NCBI GenBank assembly: GCA_009911715.1 | Contig: CP047880.1 | Span: 868,001 to 932,000, forward strand | Origin: Methanomassiliicoccaceae archaeon DOK | GTDB lineage: Archaea; Thermoplasmatota; Thermoplasmata; Methanomassiliicoccales; Methanomethylophilaceae | DNA: 64,000 nt | Reading direction: 5' to 3' | In this document: positions 43,774 through 52,996 of the stretch, in pieces | Layout of the letters: each line of letters begins with the position of its first letter | Numbering within the stretch: the first letter of the stretch is position 1 | Program-made: the position numbers and the translations under genes | The notes under the pieces: model-generated | Database searches by the model: none | The model's input: only the letters and a program-made list of their open reading frames with translations | What the model was told of the DNA's origin: nothing

Positions 43774-45393
43774 TCACATCGGGGGCATTCCGCCCTGGGG
43801 TCCGCCTGCGGGCGCCGGGGGTGCCCTGCGGGAGGCGATGACGTCGTCGATCCTGAGGATCATGTTGGCGACCTCCTCGGCGGAGTTGATGGCCTGGACC
43901 TTCACCCTGAGGGGCTCGACGACGTTCTTGGCGAGCATGTCGACCGCCTCTCCGGAGTCGAGGTCGATTCCGAAGTACTTGGCCTTGGCGGCCTTCTTCT
44001 CGTGGGCGTTCTTCAGCTTGATGATGCTGTCGATGGGGTCGATACCGGCGTTCTCGGAGAGGGTCCAGGGGATGATCTCCATGGCCTTGGCGAACTTCTC
44101 GATGGCCAGCTGCTCCCTTCCTCCGACGGATGCGGCGTAGTCCATGAGCCTGAGCTCGAGCTCGATCTCGGGGGCTCCGGCTCCGGCGACGACCTTTCCG
44201 TCCTCCATGGCGACTCCGACGACGCGGATGGCGTCGTTGAGGGCCCTCTCGACTTCCTCGAGCACGTGCTCGGTTCCGCCGCGGACGAAGATGGTGATCG
44301 CCTTGGGGTTCTTGCATCCGGTGATGAATGCCATTCCGTCCTCTCCGACGAGCTTCTCGTCGACGGCTCCGGCGGTTCCGAGGTCGTTCTTGGTGAGCTC
44401 CTGGACGTTTCCGACGATGGTGGCGCCGGTGGCTTTGGCGATGGCCTCGAGGTCGGACTGCTTGAGCCTCCTGTATCCGAGGATTCCGTTCTTGGCGAGG
44501 TAGTGCTGGACCAGCTCGTCGACTCCCTTCTGGGAGAACACGACGTTGGCTCCGACGGACTTGATCTTCTCGACCATGGCCTTCAGCTCGTTCTCCTCCT
44601 CGGCGAGGAAGGAGGACATGGCGGTGGGGTCGGTGATCTGGATCTGGGCGTCGAACTCGGTCTTCTTGATCTCGAGGGGGCAGGAGAACAGGGCGATTTT
44701 AGCCTTCTCGACGTGGGTGGGCATCCTGCTGTGGACCTTCTCCTTGTCGACGACGATTCCCTGAACGAGGTAGGTGTCTCCGATGACTCCTCCGATCTTC
44801 TTCTGGATGCGGATGTTCTTGGTGTCGACGACACCGTTCTCCTCGACGGACTTGCATGCCTTGACGACGATGTCGGCCAGAGCCTCCTCCTCCTCTCCGA
44901 CGGATTTGCCGGTGAGGGCGGTGGCGGCGACCTGCTTCAGGACCTTGTCGGACTTGACGTCGACGGCGATGTCGTTGAGGATCTCGACGGCTTTGGTGGA
45001 CGCCATCTTGTATCCGTTGGTGATGACGGTGGGGTGGACGTTGGCGTTGATGAGCTCCTCGGACTGTTTGAGAAGCTCTCCGGCGAGGACGACGCTCGTG
45101 GTGGTTCCGTCTCCGCACTCGGAGTCCTGGGTCTTGGCGACCTCGACGACCATCTTGGCTGCGGGGTGCTGGACATCGATCTCCTTCAGGATTGTGACAC
45201 CGTCGTTGGTGATGACGACGTCCCCGATGGTGTTCACGAGCATCTTGTCCATTCCCTTGGGTCCGAGGGTGGACCTGACGGCATCGGCGACCGCCTTGGC
45301 GGCTGCGATGTTGTTGAACTGTGCCTCTTTGTCTTTGCTCCTCTCGGTGCCCTCTTTGAGCACGATAACGGGCTGGTTTCCGCTTCCGTACAT
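43774..45393 (-). CDS. Thermosome subunit (group II chaperonin)
   Basis: A 539-residue ATP-driven protein-folding chaperonin of the archaeal cytosol that assembles into double rings with a built-in lid. Visible motifs are [25 protein letters not shown], the nucleotide-binding [24 protein letters not shown], and the [13 protein letters not shown] segment in the C-terminal equatorial half. The tail is [10 protein letters not shown], a shortened GGM-type tail. ATG 45393 is chosen since it begins [15 protein letters not shown] like other thermosomes. A ribosome site (AGGAGAT) lies about 9 nt upstream and a TATA box ACTTTTATAG near 45440. Only one subunit gene is in the window. It is transcribed alone. 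Confidence 0.95.
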   Translation of the reverse strand: MYGSGNQPVIVLKEGTERSKDKEAQFNNIAAAKAVADAVRSTLGPKGMDKMLVNTIGDVVITNDGVTILKEIDVQHPAAKMVVEVAKTQDSECGDGTTTSVVLAGELLKQSEELINANVHPTVITNGYKMASTKAVEILNDIAVDVKSDKVLKQVAATALTGKSVGEEEEALADIVVKACKSVEENGVVDTKNIRIQKKIGGVIGDTYLVQGIVVDKEKVHSRMPTHVEKAKIALFSCPLEIKKTEFDAQIQITDPTAMSSFLAEEENELKAMVEKIKSVGANVVFSQKGVDELVQHYLAKNGILGYRRLKQSDLEAIAKATGATIVGNVQELTKNDLGTAGAVDEKLVGEDGMAFITGCKNPKAITIFVRGGTEHVLEEVERALNDAIRVVGVAMEDGKVVAGAGAPEIELELRLMDYAASVGGREQLAIEKFAKAMEIIPWTLSENAGIDPIDSIIKLKNAHEKKAAKAKYFGIDLDSGEAVDMLAKNVVEPLRVKVQAINSAEEVANMILRIDDVIASRRAPPAPAGGPQGGMPPM

Positions 45394-45437
45394 AAGGATA
45401 ATCTCCTGATTACTACGTTCGGATAATTTAGACCTTC

Positions 45438-45446
45438 TATAAAAGT
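45438..45446 (-). promoter_or_regulatory. TATA box of the thermosome gene
   Basis: The minus-strand reading is acttttata(g), the best TATA match in the window. It lies 45-53 nt before the start codon, so the mRNA should carry a leader of roughly 20 nt containing the Shine-Dalgarno AGGAGAT. Confidence 0.6.
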
Positions 45447-45469
45447 ATTTTGACATAACCATCTGTCGC

Positions 45470-46234
45470 TTACATCGACGGAGGGATGTCTGGCAATCGG
45501 TTCTCGAAGGAGTCGGAGACGTCGAGGCCGAGTTCCCTGCCGATCTCCCCTATCCTGCGGCGGGCGACCGAGGACTGCCCTATCCCCATCCTCTCCAACC
45601 GGGTCGGATCGACGTTGCGGAGGTTGAGGGGATCGTGGAAGACGCTCCTGACGCCGGTGTCGCGGATCGCCTCGAGCAGCTCCCTCTCGCGTCCCTCCAG
45701 CGATGACATCACGGGGGCGATCAGGGCGTAGCAGTCGATGCCCGCATCTACGAGAGCTTTAAGGGCGGATAGCCTGGCACCCGGGAGCGGAGCGCCTGGC
45801 TCAGTCATCTTGGATACGCGGTCGTCTATGTTCGTGATGGTGACGCCTACCCTGGAGTCCATGTCGCCAAGTATGTCGATGTCCCTCAGTATCAGGTCCG
45901 ATTTGGTGTGGATGTGTACCCTGCGCCCACGGGCGCGGAGCACCTCCAGGCACATCTGGGTCAGCCTGAACTTCCGCTCCGCGTACTGGTACGGATCGGT
46001 CACGGTACCCAGCCCTATCACGCCTTCCACGGACGGGAGCTCACGCGCCAGCCTCTCGGGGATGTTGCGTTTGACGCGTACGACACGCCACGAGCCGAGA
46101 TCGGTATGGGTCACCCCGGGCGCGTAGCAGTAGATGCAGCCGTGCTCGCATCCGGTGTACGGGTTGAGGGCGTAGTCCAGTCCGGGGAGTCCTGACGGGG
46201 AGAGGGCACGCGTGCACTCCACCATCTCGTACAC
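45470..46234 (-). CDS. SPL-family (spore photoproduct lyase-like) radical SAM protein
   Basis: A 254-residue radical SAM protein with [16 protein letters not shown] and the cluster motif [11 protein letters not shown] (CxxxCxxC). This is the signature of the Rv2578c/SPL-like family, widespread in archaea and of undefined reaction. It is next to nreA, 47 nt downstream and in the same direction, which hints at a role in DNA damage repair. The start is uncertain: GTG 46234, ATG 46225 or an upstream non-ATG codon are all in frame, and the sequence just upstream (ETTLIDFLEGRGEWDG) also looks like protein. Confidence 0.85.
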   Translation of the reverse strand: MYEMVECTRALSPSGLPGLDYALNPYTGCEHGCIYCYAPGVTHTDLGSWRVVRVKRNIPERLARELPSVEGVIGLGTVTDPYQYAERKFRLTQMCLEVLRARGRRVHIHTKSDLILRDIDILGDMDSRVGVTITNIDDRVSKMTEPGAPLPGARLSALKALVDAGIDCYALIAPVMSSLEGRERELLEAIRDTGVRSVFHDPLNLRNVDPTRLERMGIGQSSVARRRIGEIGRELGLDVSDSFENRLPDIPPSM

Positions 46235-46280
46235 CCCGTCCCATTCTCCCCTGCCCTCGAGGAAGTCGATAAGCGTGGTT

Positions 46281-47558
46281 TCAGTAATAGTCCTCGATCC
46301 TCCTCTGCACTATCCAGTCCCTCATCACCCCGGAGTTCCTGATCCACGTGTCCCTCTTTATGTCCATGACGCGGTCGACGTGTGCGAGGGCCTGGTCGAG
46401 GTTCTCGTAATGGTACGGGACAGTCTTGAGGGCCGCGCGGACGTTCTCCCTGACGTTCCAGACGCCCACGGGCATGACGTAGCCGGGATGGGCCTCCCTC
46501 ATTATGACGGCCCCGGCGGTGCGCCTCTCCTTGGTGAGTAGTTCGTTGACGGCCATCCTCGAAGCGTAGTAGCAGCCGCCTATGTGGGCGTACTCCGTCC
46601 TGCCGTCGAAGAACTCGCAGTCCGAGATGATGTCGACCGTCTTTCCCATCGGGTTCCAGGTGGTGTTGGGATACCATGCCTCGATGAGCTCGAACCTCCA
46701 GGTGCACGGCATCAGCATGATCAGCCACCTGTTGTCAAGCTGCTCCCACTGGTATATCCTGAAGTCGTCTATGGTGTCGTAGAACTTGGTGGTCTTCAGC
46801 ATGTCCTTGCCGATGATGTCGTCCACCGCGGTGATGCTCCATCTCGTGGGGACGAAGCGACGGTTCCTGCCGATGCCCAGTGTGCCGACGGAGAACGCCT
46901 TCTCGATCTCCGATATCAGCGTCCCGTTCCTGTATGCCTGGACGACCGCGTCAGCGGCCTTCATGTCGGTGTCGTAGAATCCCTTCTCCAGGTTCCTCTC
47001 GAACCTGCCGTTGCCCATCTTCATCCTCTCCATCCTTGCGGAGGGGCCGAAGGGCTGGATCTCGTCGTCGAGGACGATCCTGCCGCGCGGCTTCTGCGAG
47101 AACGACGCCTCGACGTCGACCGGCTTCTCGGTGAGCGCGAGCTCCTGTACGTTGTCCACGATCCTACCCGACTTGCGGAAGTCGGTTGCGTCTATGCGGT
47201 ACTTGCCGCGGACCAGCCTGAACCTGAAGTCCACGATCTCGTCTATCGACTTCCCCATCCACAGCTCGGGACGGTCCATGACCGTGGTGTCCCCGAACTC
47301 CGGGGGGATGAGGGGGCCTATGTCCACCTTCGGATAGCCGTAGCGCCCCACGAAGACGGAAGGGGGGCTTGAGCCCGCCAGGTCCTTCATGTCTATGAGC
47401 GGCATGGTCCTCTGCTGGGAGTAGAACTTTATCATGAGCGGGCAGCGGTCCTTCCCGCAGAGCCTGTGGGCGCCCTTGCATATAGAGCAGAGACCGTTCT
47501 TCACGGGAGCGTCGTTGAGTTCGACCGCCTTCTCGAAGAACGTCTTTCCGTCTGACAT
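46281..47558 (-). CDS. nreA: Nre-family archaeal DNA repair protein
   Basis: A 425-residue member of the archaeal Nre family, which is linked to repair of DNA damage and replication restart together with PCNA. Visible features are an N-terminal zinc site (C24, C27, C34, C39 in LCSICKGAHRLCGKDRCP), the conserved PPSVFVGRYGYPKV segment, TLGIGRNRRFVPTRWSITAVDD in the centre, and a C-terminal QRRIEDYY (418-425) that fits the PCNA-interacting box QxxIxxFF/YY. All family hallmarks are present and the length is normal. Its mRNA probably has a leader of about 90 nt containing two hairpins. Confidence 0.93.
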   Translation of the reverse strand: MSDGKTFFEKAVELNDAPVKNGLCSICKGAHRLCGKDRCPLMIKFYSQQRTMPLIDMKDLAGSSPPSVFVGRYGYPKVDIGPLIPPEFGDTTVMDRPELWMGKSIDEIVDFRFRLVRGKYRIDATDFRKSGRIVDNVQELALTEKPVDVEASFSQKPRGRIVLDDEIQPFGPSARMERMKMGNGRFERNLEKGFYDTDMKAADAVVQAYRNGTLISEIEKAFSVGTLGIGRNRRFVPTRWSITAVDDIIGKDMLKTTKFYDTIDDFRIYQWEQLDNRWLIMLMPCTWRFELIEAWYPNTTWNPMGKTVDIISDCEFFDGRTEYAHIGGCYYASRMAVNELLTKERRTAGAVIMREAHPGYVMPVGVWNVRENVRAALKTVPYHYENLDQALAHVDRVMDIKRDTWIRNSGVMRDWIVQRRIEDYY

Positions 47559-47562
47559 GCCA

Positions 47563-47682
47563 TCGCTCCTGCATCGTCAGAAGCGGAGACGATGCGAGGG
47601 AAGCAGAAGTCAGGTGGAATTTCTTCCGAGCAAGGGGACTGACTTCCGCTTTACTTCTGAGAACCTTTTAGGAATTATATAC
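47563..47682 (-). promoter_or_regulatory. Promoter and structured leader of nreA
   Basis: A TATA-like agtatataat (minus strand, 47674-47682) lies 115 nt before the nreA ATG, far more than at most genes here. The interval holds an 8-bp perfect inverted repeat GCATCGTC-N9-GACGATGC (47571-47595) and a second one GAAGTCAG/CTGACTTC (47606-47613 with 47639-47646). This suggests a structured 5' leader that could control expression. Confidence 0.4.
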
Positions 47683-47775
47683 TTTGTTACCTAATCGCTG
47701 TGAACTGGATGAGAATGGACATAAAAGAGCATTAGAACAGTAAAATATTATTAAAAAAAGGATAAAAATTAAAGA

Positions 47776-49344
47776 TTATAGTGTTTTTGTACTACCATCG
47801 GACTCGGTGGCGATGTCGGCGGAGCGGACTGGCAGCATATCCAGACCGAACAGCTTCCTGAAGTCCGGACGGACCTTCTCCAGGCTCCAGAGCTCCATGC
47901 TGGTGTCGGCGTCTGAGACGAGCTCCACCAGAACGGTGTTCCCCCTCTTGACCAGACGGATGTCCGATACGGCGTGGTTCCTGTGCCTGTCCGCCACATC
48001 CGCTATCTTGAGGAACATGGCGCACTGCCTTACGGCCAGGGCGTCCTCGCGAGACAGACATGACAGCCGGGGATCCTTGGAACCGGGGAACTTCTTGTGG
48101 TGGAACCTCACCATCAGTCCCATCGCCCTGATCTCGTCGATGCTGAAACCGACGAGGTCCGCGTTCTCGATGATCACCTGCGAGAGCACGTTGTGGTTGG
48201 TGTAGCTGATCATCTCGCCGATGTCGTGGAGGAGCGCGGCGCAGTAGAGCAGGTTGCGGTAGCCGTCGCTCATCAGGTTGAGCCCGAGCCCCCTGGCCTG
48301 GTCGAAGAGCGACACGGCGTTCCTGCTTACCGTCTCCGCATGCGCCTCGTCGTACTGGCAGCGGTGGGCGAGGGCTCTGATGGACGACTCCCTGATGCCG
48401 AATATCGTGTATCCGTGGGTCAGCATGTGGTCCAGCTGCATCCCCTGCTTGAGGCCCTTCTGGCTGATGTCCATCCTCTCGATGCCGAACTGGGACATCA
48501 GCTCCTCGGCTATGGCCCCTCCGGCGACGATGATGTCCGCCCTCCCCTTGCCTAGGCCGGGGATCGTGTAACGGCCCACCATGTCCCTGGAGCGGACCTC
48601 GGGCATGAGCTCGCGGAGCTCCCTCAGGGTCAGGTAGCTGGAGTCGTGGTCGCCCCTGCGGGCGGCGCACATCTCGGCCAGGGCAATCAGGGTGCCTGAC
48701 GAGCCCATGGCCTTCGTGAAGCCGATGTCCTTGATCCTGTTGACCGCGTGGTACGAGGAGATGTCGACGTTGCGCATCATGAAGTTGTAGTCGTCCTCCG
48801 ACACCGGGGCCTTGTTGTTGATCTTCAGCCCGTAGGCGTACCTAACGGCGCCCATGCTGAGGCTGTCGAGGAACAGGTTCTCTCCCCCCTCGCGGATGAT
48901 GACCTCTGTGCTCCCACCGCCTATGTCTATCTCGATGGTGCGCTCCGCGGGGCCCTTGTCGCCGAAGACCCCGAGGGCAATCAGTCTGGCCTCCTCGGTA
49001 CCGGGGATGACCTTGACCTCCACCTCGGCGTTCGATGAAAGGGCCTGGATGAGCTCGTCCCTGTTGGCCGCCTCCCTGGCTGCGCAGGTGGCGAAGGCGA
49101 CGACCTTGTCGGCGCCGAGGTCCTTCGAGATCTGGGTGAACCTCGAGACGACCAGGGCGCTCTTCCTGATGGTCTCCTCGTCTATCCTGCCCGTGCTGTA
49201 GAGGCTCTGCCCGAGACGGACGGTCTCCTTGTCCTGGAACACGGGGGTGCCCGCGGAGTCCTTGTAGAACCTCACCACCAGGAGGTGGATCGAGTTCGTC
49301 CCGACGTCGATGAATCCTACGGTCTCGGACTCACTCGCTGCCAT
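47776..49344 (-). CDS. ppx: Ppx/GppA-family exopolyphosphatase
   Basis: A 522-residue hydrolase of inorganic polyphosphate (or pppGpp). The actin-like phosphatase domains show GFIDVGTNSIHLLVV, FATCAAREAANRDELI, GTEEARLIALGVFGDKG and the DIGGGSTEVIIREGG phosphate-binding motif. The C-terminal domain has an HD-type motif (ALLHDIGEMISYTNHN), as in long Ppx enzymes. Its start overlaps the end of ppk by 14 nt, so synthesis and breakdown enzymes are coupled. pppGpp is not a usual archaeal signal, so polyP is the likelier substrate. Confidence 0.92.
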   Translation of the reverse strand: MAASESETVGFIDVGTNSIHLLVVRFYKDSAGTPVFQDKETVRLGQSLYSTGRIDEETIRKSALVVSRFTQISKDLGADKVVAFATCAAREAANRDELIQALSSNAEVEVKVIPGTEEARLIALGVFGDKGPAERTIEIDIGGGSTEVIIREGGENLFLDSLSMGAVRYAYGLKINNKAPVSEDDYNFMMRNVDISSYHAVNRIKDIGFTKAMGSSGTLIALAEMCAARRGDHDSSYLTLRELRELMPEVRSRDMVGRYTIPGLGKGRADIIVAGGAIAEELMSQFGIERMDISQKGLKQGMQLDHMLTHGYTIFGIRESSIRALAHRCQYDEAHAETVSRNAVSLFDQARGLGLNLMSDGYRNLLYCAALLHDIGEMISYTNHNVLSQVIIENADLVGFSIDEIRAMGLMVRFHHKKFPGSKDPRLSCLSREDALAVRQCAMFLKIADVADRHRNHAVSDIRLVKRGNTVLVELVSDADTSMELWSLEKVRPDFRKLFGLDMLPVRSADIATESDGSTKTL

Positions 49345-51409
49345 GCCATACTCCCCTGTGGTCTATGAACCACTTCTGGGAGCGCAGCTTCTTCTCCCCG
49401 GTCTTGCGCTGGACGAGCCTGTAAGTACCGTCGGGGAGCAGCTCCCTTGCCTTCACGTTGTCCTGCAGGTGTATCCTGAGGATGCTGTCCCTGATGTTGA
49501 CCATCATCTCCCTGTCGAGGACGGGGAACAGCACCTCGACCCTGGCGAGGAGGTTCCTGGGCATCATGTCGGAGGAACCCATGTACATCTCGGGGTTGCC
49601 GCCGTTCTCGAAGTAGTATATCCTGGAGTGCTCCAGGAAGCGGTCGACGATGCTGGTGACCCTGATGTTCTCGGAGACCCCGGGGATGCCCGGTCTGAGG
49701 CAGCAGAGGCCCCTGATGTTGAGATCGACCCTCACGCCGGCGTTGGACGCCTTGTAGAGCGAGGCGATGATGTCGGAGTCGATGAGTCCGTTGGCCTTCA
49801 TGGCGATGTACCCGTTGCCGGACACCTTGTGGACCTCGATCTCCCTCTCTATCTTCTGGATCAGGCTGCTCTTGAGGGTGAGGGGGGCAACCAGGAGGTG
49901 GTTGTACATCCTGGGTCCGAAGTAGCCGGTAAGGGCGTTGAACAGCTCGCCCACGTCCTCTCCGATCTCCGGGTTGGAGGTGAGGAAGGAGATGTCCCCG
50001 TACTGCTTCGCGGTGGATGTGTTGTAGTTTCCGGAGCTCATGTGGGTGTAGCGGACCAGGCGGTTGCCCTCGAGGCGCACTACCTGGAGCAGCTTGGAGT
50101 GGACCTTGAGGTCCACGGGACCGTAGACGACGTGCACTCCGATCTTCTCCAGCTCCCTGGACCAGCGGATGTTGTTGCTCTCGTCGAACTTGGCGCGAAG
50201 CTCCATCAGGACCGAGACGGTCTTGCCGTTCTCCCTCGCCCTCATGAGGGCCTTGATTATCGACGGGTCCTTGCCTATCCTGTACAGGCAGATCTTGATG
50301 CTCTGCACCTGGGGGTCGTCGGCCGCCACCTGCATGAACCTCACGATGGTGGAGAACGACTCGTAGGGATGGTAGAGGATCCAGTCCTTCTGCCTGATCG
50401 CCTCGAATATGTCCATGCCCTCGGCCAGCTCCGGCGGGGTGTAGGGGTCGAACGGCTTGTCCTTCAGCTTGGGGAAGTCGAGGCCGACCAGCTGCCAGAG
50501 GTCGACGAGCATGATGGCGTCGGTCCTGTGGACCTGGACTCCGGAGAGCTTTAGGTTCTTGGCGAACAGCTTCACCATCTCGGTGGGCATGGTGCCCTCG
50601 GCGACCATCCTCACGGGGAACCCTACGTCCCTGTCCTCCAGGGATTCCTCGACTGCGGTCATGAAGTCGCAGGCCTCGTCGATGGTGACCTTGACGTCGG
50701 CGTTGCGGGTGACCCTGAACATGTACGCCCCGTCGACATCGAGTCCGGGGAAGAGGGCGGATATGTGCGTCTCGATGATGTCCTCCAGCATGACGAACAC
50801 CATGCCGGAGGGCGAGGGGACCTGCACGAACCTGGGGAGCGGCCCCACGGGGACCTTGACCCTGGCGAAGAGCTGCTCGCGCTTCTTGTCGTACATCCTC
50901 ACGGCGATGTTTAGGGAATTGTTGGAGATGAACGGGAAGGGATGGCTGACGTCCAGCGCCAACGGTGTGAGGAGGGGATGGACCCTCTCCTTGTAGAATC
51001 CGGAGACCCAGGCCTGCTGGTCCGGCGTGAGGTCCTGGACCTTTAGGATCTGGATGCCCTCGCCTGCCAGGCATGTCTTGAGCTCGTTCCAGCAGATCCC
51101 GTACTGCTGCACGAGCTCCTGGACTGTGGTGGACACCTGCTCCATCAGCACGTTGTAGTTGACGTAGAGGTAGTCCGGACCGGGGATCGGCGTCTTGGAC
51201 ATGATGCCGGGGACGCGGATCATGAAGAACTCGTCCATGTTGCCGTAGCAGATGGCGAGGAACTTCACCCTCTCGAGCAGGGGGTTGGTGTCGTCCATGG
51301 CCTCGGCCAGGCAGCGCCTGTTGAACTCCAGCCATGAGAGCTCCCTGTTGATGTAGAACCTCTCGTCGTAGAGGTCTGGTGCCTGGGGGGTCTGGGCCTC
51401 CTCCGCCAT
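49331..51409 (-). CDS. ppk1: Polyphosphate kinase 1
   Basis: A 692-residue enzyme that makes polyphosphate from ATP reversibly via a phospho-histidine. The N-terminal domain starts FYINRELSWLEFNRRCLAEA, the FINRELSWLxFNxRVLxEA hallmark. The head domain has PFPFISNNSLNIAV. The catalytic parts carry KVHSKLLQVVR and RYTHMSSGNYN with the candidate phosphorylated His, and the C-terminal MYMGSSDMMPRNLLARVE is typical. ATG 51409 is 2 nt after the hisD stop. The open frame runs far upstream only as an antiphase reading of hisD. It forms an operon with hisD and ppx. Confidence 0.95.
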   Translation of the reverse strand: MAEEAQTPQAPDLYDERFYINRELSWLEFNRRCLAEAMDDTNPLLERVKFLAICYGNMDEFFMIRVPGIMSKTPIPGPDYLYVNYNVLMEQVSTTVQELVQQYGICWNELKTCLAGEGIQILKVQDLTPDQQAWVSGFYKERVHPLLTPLALDVSHPFPFISNNSLNIAVRMYDKKREQLFARVKVPVGPLPRFVQVPSPSGMVFVMLEDIIETHISALFPGLDVDGAYMFRVTRNADVKVTIDEACDFMTAVEESLEDRDVGFPVRMVAEGTMPTEMVKLFAKNLKLSGVQVHRTDAIMLVDLWQLVGLDFPKLKDKPFDPYTPPELAEGMDIFEAIRQKDWILYHPYESFSTIVRFMQVAADDPQVQSIKICLYRIGKDPSIIKALMRARENGKTVSVLMELRAKFDESNNIRWSRELEKIGVHVVYGPVDLKVHSKLLQVVRLEGNRLVRYTHMSSGNYNTSTAKQYGDISFLTSNPEIGEDVGELFNALTGYFGPRMYNHLLVAPLTLKSSLIQKIEREIEVHKVSGNGYIAMKANGLIDSDIIASLYKASNAGVRVDLNIRGLCCLRPGIPGVSENIRVTSIVDRFLEHSRIYYFENGGNPEMYMGSSDMMPRNLLARVEVLFPVLDREMMVNIRDSILRIHLQDNVKARELLPDGTYRLVQRKTGEKKLRSQKWFIDHRGVWHGSE

Positions 51410-51411
51410 CC

Positions 51412-52668
51412 TCACTCCTCCTTGGGCATCCTGACCTTGACGGATTCGCAGTGGGCGTGGAGTCCCTCGGCGGTCGCCAGGGTCTCGATGGTGCTCGCGA
51501 GGTTGGCCAGCCCCTCCTGGGTGAGGTACTGGACCGTGGAGGTCTTCATGAAGTGAGCCACGTTCAGTCCGGAGCATGTGGCGGCGTGGCCGGCGGTGGG
51601 AAGGACGTGGTTGGTACCGGAGGCGTAGTCCCCTGCTGCGACGGGCGTGTAGGGTCCGACGAAGATTGATCCTCCGTTCCTGACCTTGCTGAGAGTGTCG
51701 AGCGGGTCCTTGACCTGTATGGAGAGGTGCTCCGGCGCGATGCCGTTCATGATCTCGACGGCGAGGTCCATGTCCTCGGCAATTATGTAGCCGGAGTTGT
51801 CCAGGGCCTTGTTGATGATCTCCTTCCTGGGGGCCTTCTCGATCATCTTCTCCATGATGGCCCAGGTCCTGTCGGGCAGATCGGGGTCGCATGTAACCAG
51901 GAGGCTCGCGGAGGACGGGTCGTGCTCGGCCTGGGCGATGAGGTCTGCGGCGAGGTACTCGGGCACGGCCGTCTCGTCGGCGAGCACTCCGATCTCGGAG
52001 GGTCCGGCCGGGAAGTCGATCTCGACCTTGTTCCTGAGCATCATCTTGGCGCCTGTGACGAAGACGTTCCCGGGACCGACGATCTTCTGCACGGGCTCGA
52101 TGCTCTCGGTTCCGAGGGCCATTGCGGCGATTGCCTGTGCGCCTCCGGTCTTGTAAATCTCGTCGACGCCGGCGATGTCTGCCGCGACGAGGGTGAGGGG
52201 GTTGATTGGGGCGGGGGTGCACATGACGACCTCGTCGACACCTGCGACGCGTGCGGGGATGACCGTCATCAGGACGGTGCTGGGGTACGACGCGCGTCCG
52301 CCGGGGATGTAGCATCCCACCCTCTCGAGGGGCGTGGACTTGACGCCGAGGGTGATCCCGGGCTCGACCTCCCTGAGCCAGAGTCCCGGGGGCATCTGCA
52401 TCTCGTGGAAGCGCTGGATGTTGTACGCGGAGTTCTCGAGCTCCTCGACGAGCTCGGGGGACACCTGCTCGTAGGCGGCCTCGATCTCATCCCTGGAGAC
52501 GGCGATGCTGTCGAGGTCGACGTGGTCGAACTTCTTGGCCAGCTCCCTGATGGCTGCGTCCCCGTTCTGACGGACGTTCTCGACGATCTCCCTTACGGTG
52601 TCCTCGACCTGTCCGACCTTGGATTCGCGGTTCTCTTTCCAAAAGTCTTCACTGACTTCTTTCCACAT
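51412..52668 (-). CDS. hisD: Histidinol dehydrogenase
   Basis: A 418-residue enzyme catalysing the last two steps of histidine synthesis, L-histidinol to L-histidine, with 2 NAD and zinc. Recognisable segments are GCYIPGGRASYPSTVLM, KIVGPGNVFVTGAK, DFPAGPSEIGVLAD, DLIAQAEHDPSSASLLV (zinc-binding Gln/His) and NHVLPTAGHAATCSGL. Length is normal and all key residues are visible. ATG 52668 is about 25 nt after the TATA-like tataaatcc (minus strand, near 52690). It is separate from other his genes and heads an operon with ppk and ppx. Confidence 0.95.
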   Translation of the reverse strand: MWKEVSEDFWKENRESKVGQVEDTVREIVENVRQNGDAAIRELAKKFDHVDLDSIAVSRDEIEAAYEQVSPELVEELENSAYNIQRFHEMQMPPGLWLREVEPGITLGVKSTPLERVGCYIPGGRASYPSTVLMTVIPARVAGVDEVVMCTPAPINPLTLVAADIAGVDEIYKTGGAQAIAAMALGTESIEPVQKIVGPGNVFVTGAKMMLRNKVEIDFPAGPSEIGVLADETAVPEYLAADLIAQAEHDPSSASLLVTCDPDLPDRTWAIMEKMIEKAPRKEIINKALDNSGYIIAEDMDLAVEIMNGIAPEHLSIQVKDPLDTLSKVRNGGSIFVGPYTPVAAGDYASGTNHVLPTAGHAATCSGLNVAHFMKTSTVQYLTQEGLANLASTIETLATAEGLHAHCESVKVRMPKEE

Positions 52669-52996
52669 GAGTCACCGTATCTCAAAGTGATGGATTTATA
52701 GGATTTGTAAGGAAGATAGATAGACCTATATAGACGGTTCAGGACGGTATCCCCGCGACGGTCTCGGAAAGCACTCGGCAGCGGGCCCGCAGGTGTCCTC
52801 GGACGGTGGTATGTATGACCTCGGATCCTCCCTCTGGCTATCCTCCGCGCCATACAGGATCGGCCCTGGGCCCCACGCGGGTCGTCCCGATACCTATTGT
52901 GCGGGACGCTGACACATCCTCGCCCGCCGGACGCCCCGGCCGGCTCTGGCTCATGGCGAACCAATTTATGGCACCAAGTCATCAGACCTCCGAACC
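52669..52996. other. Divergent intergenic region hisD / trkA
   Basis: This 328-nt gap holds the hisD promoter (TATA near 52691-52698, minus strand) and the trkA promoter (aatttatgg at 52963-52971, about 25 nt before ATG 52997). A run gatagatagacctatatag at 52708-52727 could be a second TATA element. The rest is GC-rich without a convincing reading frame or RNA structure. Confidence 0.55.

Noticed and set aside
43252-45426. A 724-codon open frame on the plus strand opposite the thermosome gene
   Set aside because: The opposite strand encodes an unmistakable chaperonin. The antisense product is a low-complexity Leu/Asp/Gly sequence.
47792-48670. A 292-codon frame inside ppx in another frame
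   Set aside because: It is a same-strand shadow of ppx with Arg/Pro/His-rich composition.
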